Origin: Tagetes erecta | Lineage: Eukaryota > Streptophyta > Magnoliopsida > Asterales > Asteraceae | NCBI GenBank assembly: GCA_030867185.1 | Contig: CM061488.1 | Span: forward strand, 75,301,119 to 75,365,118 | DNA length: 64,000 nucleotides | Direction of reading: 5' to 3' | Shown: one piece after another, positions 36,401-45,597 of the stretch | Layout of the letters: the number at the start of each line of letters is the position of its first letter | Position numbering within the stretch: position 1 is the first letter of the stretch | Program-made: the position numbers and the translations under genes | The notes under the pieces: model-generated | The model's input: the letters and a program-made list of their open reading frames with translations, nothing else | Told to the model about the DNA's origin: nothing | The model's database searches: none

Positions 36401-36640
36401 TCAACTTTTCGTTCTTCAAAAAATCTTTAAGATTATTGCTAAATATATTTTTAAGTCGTAAATGTGTATTACGTGATTGATTTGATGTATATATAAAAAC
36501 ATGGAAATGTTTAGCCGATAAATTTTATTTTAATTTTTGAAAATGACGATTTTATTAAATAACGATTTTATCGAAAGAACACTAGCAAAACTTTAGGATC
36601 AAAAGTATCAAAATAACAAAACATAAAAAACTACATAGGG
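33410..36640. other. Intergenic region downstream of plastid GPAT
   Basis: The first few hundred bases are probably 3' UTR. The rest is AT-rich with decayed repeats: a copy of a dispersed repeat (35510-35580), a 36-bp tandem duplication (35737-35808), and a block at 34800-35040 of higher GC without a coding frame. No gene is supported. Confidence 0.5.
35737..35808 (+). repeat. 36-bp tandem duplication, two copies
   Basis: The unit GTTGATGTTCTTGTTAAC(T/C)... ending AGAGACAGGATG occurs twice back to back at 35737-35772 and 35773-35808, differing at one base. A recent slippage or unequal-exchange event in intergenic DNA. Confidence 0.85.
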
Positions 36641-37036
36641 CTATAACATCAATTTTACCAAACAACCACTATTTTTAGCCCTATATCTCAACCATAGAAA
36701 CGAATTCACCTTGATCTTGTCAACGACACCATCAATTGCTATAGCCAAAGTATTGAAGATCAAATCGTTCCTCACGAGCCAAATGTACCATGTCGTAGCC
36801 ATCAAAATGACCAACACTCTCCCTTTTATCTCCTCTGACCTGTTAACTGACGAGTACCAATCAAGTCGTTCTCTAATCGATCCATCTGATGGGTTCTGCC
36901 AGCCGTACCAATCACAAATATGGCTCCAAACTTTTATAGCAAAATTGCACTTCAGAACTATGTGATCAGCAGTTTTATGCTCGTCAAAACTAAACAAGCA
37001 TCCCTCCGAACCAATATTTACACCACGAGACATCAA
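36641..37036 (-). pseudogene. LINE reverse-transcriptase C-terminal (zf-RVT) remnant
   Basis: The 131-residue frame matches the region after the reverse transcriptase of plant LINEs. It has the pattern C-x(n)-C...TADHIVLKCNFAIKVWSHICDWYGW (shown here in parts: DHIVLKC, VWSHICDWYGW) followed by a helical stretch with TTWYIWLVRNDLIF. Everything upstream (endonuclease, polymerase) is missing, as expected for a 5'-truncated insertion. The first zinc-ligand Cys appears lost. No activity is expected. Confidence 0.75.
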
Positions 37037-38071
37037 ATAATACTATTTAATGAATAAAAAGCTTATTTTGGATCCATATAAGCTAGTGTCATTCATTCAT
37101 TTTTTTAGTTGAAAATAAGTATATTTGTCTTGTCTTTTAATACTTTTATGTTTGGTGTATTGGTTTGTAGTTCCCGAAGTTCAACTTTTTTCATCTTCAA
37201 GACTCGAGAGAAAATACATACAAAAAGGAATAATATATTCGATATATATTTAAATTCCATATTATATTGATGATAGATGCAGTTTTGTGTGTGAGTTTGA
37301 CGTTAAAAAAATACAATATTTTTTAATAACTCTCTATAATATCATGATTTACTAAACTAATTGTGAATTCTTATTGAGTTAACCTGTTTATGATATGAAA
37401 TTTATTAGTTTTTTGTTTTAAATATTTTTGACCAGCCTAAAAGTTGTCAAACTTGAAGTTTAAAAATGTTACTTTTAGCGTTGTTACTGCATCAACGTTT
37501 CAAACCTAAATCGAAGCGTTTCGAACCTAAATCCAAGCGTGGGTAGTTATATTTTTATTAGTTAGTTTCTTAATAAAAAAGCGTTGGCCGGGTTGTTTAG
37601 ATATCTCATATTTTGTTTTAACTCCACTCAAATTTATCTGTTTATATGAGGTGCATATATAGTCTATTTTGTTAGGGTTGACATATCGTGTATATCTATA
37701 CATGTTAAGACACGAACATAAAACTTGCTACATGTACACAACACAATAACTTATCGTGTATCTGTTTCCCATACTTGTACCTATCTATAACATATATACA
37801 CTATAAGACACTGTAAGACTTAAGAAAATTAGGGTTTACAAATTGGAATTTAGTAAATTAGGGTAAAAATGTTAATATATTATATTATATTTTTTATTTT
37901 AAAAAAATTATATAAATAATAATTGTTTAATACATGAAAATTAACAGATAGATTCATGTCTACATGTTGAGTATATATTACCTATTAAGGGCTTACGTAC
38001 TATTTGATAAAATCATATAAGTTCATGTCGTGTATTCATGTATAAAATTATTAACCATTTTCTGTGATACA
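37037..38071. other. AT-rich intergenic spacer
   Basis: No gene or clear element seen. Very AT-rich at 37250-37400 and 37850-38040. Confidence 0.5.
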
Positions 38072-38509
38072 TAAATTTTAGAGTAAACTGCAATTTAGGG
38101 CTTCTTGTGTTGTGATACCATTAACAGTTTCAGTCTCCCCTTAACAGTTTTGGTCCCCGTGTTTTCATTTTCTAACAAAAATGGTCTCGAACACTAACTC
38201 CATCCAATATTCCGTTAAGTCTCCTTCACATCCAGAGTAAAAATGTCATTTTTTCCACACTTTTTGATATGCGACTGAACAAAAATATTAACCTACATGA
38301 TGACCTAGATAAAAGAGAGGGAGATATGACATTTTTACTCCTAAGATGCGGGGCTAGTGCGAAATACTTAACGGAAAAATGGATGAAGTTAGTGTTTGAA
38401 ACCATTTCTGTTAGAAAATAAAAACACAAGAACCAAAACTGTTAAAGTAAGACTAAAGCTGATAATAATATTAAAAACAAAGACAAAAACTACGGTATAC
38501 TAAATTTTA
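38072..38509. mobile_element. Short MULE-type TIR element with 9-bp target duplication
   Basis: The perfect direct repeat TAAATTTTA at 38072-38080 and 38501-38509 flanks a 420-bp element (38081-38500). The arms are imperfect inverted repeats of about 140 bp, for example GTGTTTTCATTTTCTAACA on the left against GTGTTTTTATTTTCTAACAG-like sequence read from the right. No coding capacity. A 9-bp duplication points to Mutator-like transposition. Confidence 0.8.
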
Positions 38510-38608
38510 ACATGAAACCATATAATCATGATATCAAGTTATTAACATATCGAATGAGTTGATGAGTTCACATTTTAAAAACAAGTACACCTCAAACGAT
38601 GTCGTTTG

Positions 38609-40597
38609 TTAGGGTGGTGGGTGTGGGGTGCGGGTACCCATGCGGGTAGCCCGTACCCGCGCGGTAACACCGCCGCCGCCCCCGCGGGTAGCGCTACGGG
38701 TAGGAGGTCACGGGCATCGGTACCCGTTGAAATGTTCTCAAATTCGAACGTTGGTAGGTGGGCCCCACTTATTCCCAACGGCTATTTTTATAAAAAACGG
38801 CTATATTTAAAAAAAAAAAATTTACACTATAAATATTACACCCCATTTCATTTTATAAATCACAAAAAAAACACTCTCTTTAATCTCAAATACCTAAACA
38901 AACCCCAATATTATTTTCCCATGGATGCTCCAAGAAGATCAACATCAAGAGGCGGTTCACAAAAAAGATCCGGTCGAGGACGGGGCACCGGTTTGAGTCG
39001 GGGTTCGGGATCAAGTGACCCTCCTCCTTATTTCCCACAAATGCATCAACAACAACCCCAATTCCCGATGATGCAATCAGCACCGGGTCATCAATTTAAT
39101 TACTCACTCCAAGACGACTGGTCGTTCGACCCGTTTGGGGCTCGGTTCAATACGCCACAACCAAGGGATCAATATAGCCAAGGAAGCCGAGCAAATTATA
39201 TCGATTATAACGATTATAACGATTATAACGATTATGAAGCCGAGGAAAACCAAGATGTTGTGCCCGAGACACAACAATTTCAAAACATTCACGTTAATGA
39301 TGATGATGATGATGATGATGATGATCAAGAAGAGAATTTGGCGGGCGAGAGGGCTAAAAAAGTTCAAAAATTTGCTGGTCGAGCCGAACGGCAAATTTGG
39401 ACTCCTAATCAAGAGGAGAATTTGGCGAAAGCTTGGGTGCATATTTCCGTCGATAAAAAAGTCGGAAATCAACAACCGAGAGATGGTTTTTGGAAACGGG
39501 TTTTAAAACATTATGCAACTCTCGAAGGTGGTAGCACCCGGACACATCATCAACTCAATTCTAAGTGGACCAGTTTGAATACAAAATTGGCTGCCTTCAA
39601 CTCTACTTATATCAACGCGGTATGTTTTAAATATATTTACATACTAAAATATTGTTTTTATTAGCTTTATTTACATACTAAAATATATTATTTATTAACT
39701 TTATTTAGGCGCGTGTGATTGGTAGCGGAGGATCGGATAAAGATGTTCTGATGAAGGCGTTGAGTGATTACCAAACAAGATACAAGACGCATTTCAGTCA
39801 CATTAAGGCTTGGGATATTGTGAAAACGCAACCGAAATGGCTCGAACAACCGATGCTCGATCAAATTTCAAGCTCCTCCTCCAGGAAAAGAAAATCGACG
39901 GACTCCGAGAACGCATCCACAAATGACGATGCTCACACCGCTCATTTTCCCGATCTCAACGAAGACGCCACACCACCGCCACCTCATCGTCATAAGGGGA
40001 AATCAAAGAAGGGTGGCGAGAGTTCTAGTCACGGTGGGTGGCTCGACAAGTTTACGAGCTACACGTCAAACAAATCGGATTGGTTAAAAAATTTTGTTAC
40101 CTCCGCAACAAAAAAACACGAGCGGAGCGTAAAATTGATGGATACGCAAGAACGAATATGCTTGGAGGAAGAGTATGATAACGATCTCAAAAAATTTACA
40201 AAATCACACGACCACCTATCGGGTGATATGTTGGAGCTAGTGTTGGCCCGTAAACGAGAGATCGCCGCCAAACATGGTTGGACTTGCAATTTTTAGGTTT
40301 ATTTTTTTTAGTGTTTGTCTTTTTTCTTTAAATGTTTGTCTTTTTTTTTTTAAAAAAAAATTATTGTAATTTGTTAGTTTTTTTTATTTAATGAATGGTT
40401 TTTATTATATATTTTTAATTGTTAGTTTAAAGTTATTAAAATAAAAAATTTAAAAAAAAAGTGAGGGTATGAGGGTATTGACACCCACCAAAAAAAATGT
40501 GTGAGGGTAGTGTGAGGGTAGTTGTGAGTTGAAGGATTATTATTGGTGGGTTGTGAGGGTAGTGAGAGAATGGATTAACCCACTCCCACCACCCTTA
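38609..40597 (+). mobile_element. Harbinger-type element carrying only Myb-like ORF1
   Basis: The element is 38612-40594 (1983 bp), flanked by TTA on both sides (38609-38611 and 40595-40597). Terminal inverted repeats are GGGTGGTGGGTGTGG and, read from the right, GGGTGGTGGGAGTGG. Subterminal GTGAGGGTA motifs are repeated several times near the right end. Inside is one two-exon gene, the Harbinger ORF1 protein. No DDE transposase (ORF2) is present, so the element needs one in trans. Confidence 0.85.
38921..40296 (+). CDS. Harbinger ORF1: Myb/SANT-like protein with NAM-associated C-terminus
   Basis: Exons 38921-39619 and 39709-40296 join in phase to 428 residues. The N-terminus is Arg/Gly-rich and Gln/Pro-rich, followed by an IDYNDYNDYNDY repeat (9-bp DNA repeat) and an Asp run (about 127-135). 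A trihelix/SANT-like domain covers about 157-233 (RQIWTPNQEENLAKAW, QLNSKWTSLN). The C-terminal half has a basic KRK stretch, the motif FPDLNE and a charged helical region ending LVLARKREIAAKHGW. Databases often label such proteins glutathione S-transferase T3-like; there is no GST domain here. In Harbinger elements the ORF1 protein binds the element and brings the transposase into the nucleus. It has no stop or frameshift. Whether it is a domesticated gene or still a transposon part is open. Confidence 0.8.
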
Positions 40598-40821
40598 GGG
40601 CAAAGGGAGTGGTCCTCGTCTCCGGCGAGCTCATCGTCCTCGTTTCCTTCTCGCCGGAGAAGGAATGGTGCTTGTCCTCCTCGTCGTCCCTCTCCTCGTC
40701 GCCCCATCTCGTTGCCTCACTGCTCTTCCTTCACCAACCTCCACAACGAGGTTCCAACCTCGTCCACGAGCCTCTTCATCCTCACCTCGTTTGCCTCCTC
40801 GCCTCACCACTCCTTGCTCCC
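40598..40821. mobile_element. GC-rich Harbinger-type MITE abutting the larger element
   Basis: 224 bp between the TTA at 40595-40597, shared with the neighbouring element, and a TTA at 40822-40824. Ends are GGGCAAAGGGAGTGGT on the left and, read from the right, GGGAGCAAGGAGTGGT. The interior is strikingly GC-rich (CTCGTCGTCC-type runs) and gives open frames in several phases, which I treat as a composition effect. Confidence 0.65.
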
Positions 40822-41058
40822 TTAGAGAGGGACAAAGAAGTTACTGTGAGGCAATGTTTACAACTTATATTAAAATCATATATATTTCGTTCTCTCAACA
40901 TTTCAAAAACCCATTTACATTCACCAATTTCCAACAAAACCCTTGAATATTTTTTTTACACCTAAAGCTAAAAGTTAATTATCACCACATAACATATGCA
41001 TAATTATTCTTCTTAATGAGTTGGGTTTTAACCATCAAGGTCAAGGGTGGTGAATGGA

Positions 41059-44000
41059 ATGGGTTGTTTCATCTCTCATCTTGCTGCTAAATTTGCTTTT
41101 TTTCCACCATCTCCACCAACCTATCAGATCAAGACACGTGGTGACGACGTCAAACCCATCGCCGTTTACACTTCTTCCTCCGTCCCACTGACCGGCGCCG
41201 GTGACTGTTCAGTTGATGTGTTGTTGTTGGACACAAAAACAGGGAACAAGATTGTAGCTTTTTATCTTAAAAACCCAGTTGCAAGACTCACTCTACTTTA
41301 TTCTCATGGCAATGCTGCTGACTTGGGTCAATTGTTTGATCTTTTTCTTCAACTTAAAGCTAATCTTAAAGTTAATCTCATCGGGTAATTTCTAATCTTC
41401 ATTTTTACTGTCTTTTGTGTTTATCAAGTATGCATTTCTTTTGATTTTCTATTTGTCATCAAGTTGATTTTTGTAAATATAACAATATTTTTTTTATAAA
41501 GGTTCTGTTCGTATCTATCTTTATTTCCATAAGACGATATACTCCCTCCCTCAGTCTCGTTATAAATGTTATTCTTTTTTTTCCAACTAAAATGTACATT
41601 TTTAAAATTTTAATTGTAGTTTTCAGTTTACCCTTATCTACTCTCTCCGTCCCATTAGAACAGTCTATATATTTTTTTTCCCATTTCATGTGTTTATTTT
41701 TTAAATTTATTTGTCGGTTTCCAAATTTACACTTAAAAACACAAAACTAACACAATCAAATAATATAATAGACCCATGTAAATACGTAATATTATTGTTA
41801 AAGGGTATTATTGTCAATCAAGAAATTTTTTTAATGGGACGAAGGGTATTTGTTTAACTATTTTTTTTCTCATTAATCGAGTGAAAATATAAAATAATGA
41901 ATATAAAGATGAATAATGAAGACCTATTTTTTTTTTTCTCATTATAAGGGATTTTGTTTATCTATTTTTTTCTCATTATAAGGGATTTTTGTAGTATCTC
42001 AAAAAAAAAAATACAATAGATGTTTTTTTATAAAATAAATTTGAAATGGTATGTATATAGAATTTGCATCGATATGGTTGCCTTAAATAATTGCAAGTGT
42101 GAATTGTCCTTCTTCTCCCACGAGCACACTTCCCCTTTTTCTTTCTGCAAAGTTTTTTTTTTCTCTCTAGGTTACCTCTATCTTTTTGTTTGTGTTAAAA
42201 AGTTACCAACATTTTAAGGTTTCTACTTTCTAGTCCCAAACACAATAACCATTCTTACAAAGTTTTGATTTTATTGCCTTACTTCACATTTTATGTTAAT
42301 TGTCTATTATGTAATAAGAACCATCATATTTTTGTTTAAAACACACGTGCTAAGATAAATCTAATTAATTTAAAGTCACGTTCCAAGTATGCAATCTTGT
42401 ATCACGTGCTTGATAATATTGTTTTTACACGTCAGTAAAAGAGTCTATACGACATCTGATACGTAAGTAAGTAGGTAGCCTTCACATACATGACGATTCT
42501 GCTAGTAGCCGACGTTTGACATGTTTGGGTAGTTTACTATATTAAACAACTTAAAAGAGATTTTGAGTTTTCACTTATTTTCTATTGATTTTAAGGGTTA
42601 AAATGTTAACTTGAGAAAGAAAAGTAAAGTTGAAAAGAGAAAGCTCTTACACTTACTTTTTTCAAGTTTTCACTTTTTTTTTTTGGCCTGTGAAGTGACC
42701 AGTTTTTACTTTTTACTGACCAGTTACCTGAATAAAGAAGGAGCAAAAAACCATGACATTGCTGTTGGATTTTGATAGTGGTCTCTGTGCTATCCTGCCA
42801 AATGGGATCATATCATTTCCAAACATTCTTTTTTTATCTTCAATTTTTTTATTTTTTTTTCATTTTATGATTTGATTCACCAGAAAGATTTGATCTTTTT
42901 AACTAAAGAACTTAAAGATCGCGCTACAGCTCAGTAGTTATGCGTTGTTACGTTCATGCAAACCATTTCTCAATATTTGAACTTAAAGTAATGAGATATG
43001 TTTAATCTTGTAAGTAATGATAGTAAAAAAATATATTACTGATATACTTATCTTAGATTTGCATTCAAAATTGTCTTATATGTCTAGTCACTTCCTAAAA
43101 AAATGGCTTTTTTAAAAGTTTTGGGTTAAATATAATTAACCAGTGCTAATTAAGATACATCTTGATAATCAAAAGCAAGCTAGTGATAGTCAATTTGTGG
43201 GTATTAGAATTCAACTTGGCTTCTTCTTTAGCCCATTTAAAGGTGTCATGTAATGATTGATGTTTGTATATGTCTTTATTTTTTTAAACAGGTATGATTA
43301 CTCAGGCTACGGCGCGTCTACTGGCAAGGTATCAAGCTTGCAACAATCGTTTTCGTTTTCCATACATAAGTCATAAAACCTTCATTCATCCATATAATTA
43401 ACATTTTGCATAGTAGTGTAGCCACATAAAAACTAAGTGATAAATATTGTAATTTTGCATAAATGCTGAAATAGTTTTAAACTTTCAATCATCTTTTTTT
43501 TTTTATTTTTCAGCCTAGTGAGAGTAATACATATGCAGACATAGAGGCAGTATATGAGTGTCTTGAGACGGAGTATGGAGTTAGCCAGGAAGACTTAATT
43601 TTGTACGGACAGTCGGTTGGAAGTGGGCCCACATTGCACTTGGCTGCTAAGCTTCCGAGGCTAAGAGGTGTAGTTCTTCATAGTGGCATTCTTTCTGGCC
43701 TTCGTGTCGTGTGTCATGTGAAGTGCACACTTTGCTTTGATATATACAAGGTAAAAAGACTATTATGTTCCTTTAAGTTTGTTAGCATGAAATTTTACAT
43801 AATCCTTAATGGGAATTGGTGAAATGTTTTGCAGAATGTTAACAAGATTCGGAAGGTGAAGTGTCCCACGCTTGTGATACACGTAAGTTCGTTTTATATA
43901 CACTTGTAATTAGTATTACGATAAACGTATAACAATAACATAATCAAATTTGTTTCAAACAATCAAATGGCAGGGTACTGAAGATGATGTAGTGAATTGG

Positions 44001-44483
44001 CAACATGGTGATGCATTATGGAAAATGGCTAAAGACCCGTATGAACCGTTGTGGATCAAAGGAGGTGGTCACTGCAACCTAGAACTTTACCCTGATTACA
44101 TCCGCCATCTTTGCAGGTTCATCTATGATATGGAAACCATCACCACCAAGACTCGACTCTCAAAGATCAAGCCCACGCTCCGCTTACCAAAAAAGTCAAA
44201 GTCAAAGTCAAATGCCAACGCTCCATCATCTTATACTAATCCATGTAGTTGCTGTTGTATAAAATCCGGGAAGCTTGACTGTGTGAAATGGCCAACACCT
44301 CACTGCCCGAAATGCGCAAATTGTTTCAAGGCAAAGTGTTGTTGTTTACTGAACTGGAAATGTGGATGTTGCTGGGGGAGGAAACGTAAATGTGTCAAAG
44401 TTAAGTTACCAAAATGTCCTGATTGTTTGAGATGTGGATGCTTCACATGTTCATGCAAGTGCCTAAAATGTTCATGCTGGTGA
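41059..44483 (+). CDS. ABHD17-like alpha/beta hydrolase with Cys-rich C-terminal tail
   Basis: Exons 41059-41384, 43292-43328, 43514-43750, 43835-43882 and 43974-44483 join in phase to 385 residues. The start is MGCFISHLAAKFAFFPP, a conserved opening whose Cys is a likely acylation site. The nucleophile elbow is GQSVG with Ser155; the probable acid is Asp220 (GTEDD) and the His is H249 (GGGHCNLE). Animal ABHD17 enzymes remove palmitate from membrane proteins; plant relatives are known as wound-induced or ABHD17-like hydrolases. After about residue 260 the tail is Lys-rich, then has more than 25 Cys in about 95 residues with repeated CxxC patterns, ending KCLKCSCW. The first intron (1.9 kb) holds Stowaway elements. 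Catalytic fold is certain, substrate is inferred. Confidence 0.93.
41542..41848. mobile_element. Stowaway MITEs in ABHD17-like intron 1
   Basis: A complete element lies at 41641-41846, flanked by TA on both sides, with ends CTCTCTCCGTCCCATTA and, read from the right, CCCTTCGTCCCATTA. Upstream, CTCCCTCCCTCAGTCTCG at 41542 after TA is the left end of a second, related element whose right end is not recognisable. Stowaway elements are Tc1/mariner-derived. Confidence 0.75.
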
Positions 44484-45265
44484 TATATTTTTGTTTTTAT
44501 GATGGTGGGGTGGGGGTATACGTGTGGAGCAGGAAACTGTATTAAATGTAACTTAAAACTGTTTGTATAGATTTGTTGTCTCGTTAAAAACTTCGGTTAT
44601 GTTGAGATTAATTATCCAGGACAAATGTTTCTCACAGTTGTAAGCATTTGCGATATCTGTATCTGGAATGACTTTTTGGGGCGGATTATTTTCAATATTC
44701 TTGAGTCTTGACCCCTTATTGGGATGTTCATAAAATCTAACCGTCGGTTGGTTTGAGATTTACATGGTTTGGTTTACTGTTAGGTTTTGGTTGTTTAACA
44801 CAGAATGAGTGATGGTTTGAAATTTGGAACTAGTCATGTAATCAAAAGACTGATAGTCTTTTATTGATTTCATTGAAATTTGGAACTAGTCATGAGTGAT
44901 GGTTTACGGTTATTGATTTAAGTAATCAAACTTTACAAACAGTTTTATTATTTCCCAAGTAAGCATCTAAGTCACAAAAATGTATCCGAGTTAAGTAAAT
45001 TTAAGCGTGGAACCACCAATAAAAAAATAACTAAAAAGGCTGGGACCAATGATAAAAAAATTTAAAATGTTAGAATTATTTAAATATAATTTTTAAGTTT
45101 TTTAAAAATTGTAGTTGTATAACCGGGCTGGAACCACTGGACACTGGTCAGGTCTCTTGTCTGACTAGTTTTTTTGGGGACGGCAAATAATCGGGCGAAG
45201 AACAGTTTGAGGCGAAACGACAATGATAAGGTAAAAACCGATTTGCTCAGGACTCGAACCCTAGT
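44484..45265. other. Intergenic region before the Copia element
   Basis: 3' UTR of the hydrolase gene, then AT-rich DNA. From about 45110 it looks like an older repeat (TCAGGACTCGAACCCTAGTG) into which the Copia element inserted; the same repeat continues after 48127. Confidence 0.5.
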
Positions 45266-45270
45266 GGGTC

Positions 45271-45576
45271 TGTTGGACTTAATTCGCGTAGGCCCATTGG
45301 ACAAGTCGGTCTTAGTGGGTTGTTTGGCAAGTGGGCCGGACACAAGTGATTAACAAGTTAGGTTAATTACTATGCAAGGTGGATTATACCTATTCTATTA
45401 TGATTAGGATAGAATGCTATGTATTGTAATTGAGTTATAATTAGTATTCTAGTCTTACTAGGATAGATAAGTTATATATATATACTCCTAATGTGTGGAG
45501 ATATATTGTGACTTCCTTGTAATCAGTTTTGAGTTATTTTCTGATATAACACGTAAGAGTTATTTACGGGACTTGA
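45271..45576 (+). repeat. 5' LTR of Copia element
   Basis: 306 bp, starting TGTTGGACTT and ending GGGACTTGA. It contains a TATATATATA tract at about 45475-45483 that may serve as the TATA box for transcription. No base differences from the 3' LTR were seen by eye. Confidence 0.93.
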
Positions 45577-45597
45577 ATTGGTATCAGAGTTCTGGAT

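Noticed and set aside
38606..38920. Upstream extension of the Harbinger ORF1 frame
   Set aside because: The frame continues upstream through the TIR, but the ATG at 38921 (MDAPRRSTSRGG) is the natural start and the extension has no protein-like character.
40529..40965. Overlapping Ser/Pro/Leu-rich frames in three phases
   Set aside because: Caused by the GC-rich CTC/TCG runs of the MITE; several phases are open at once, which is typical of composition and not of coding.
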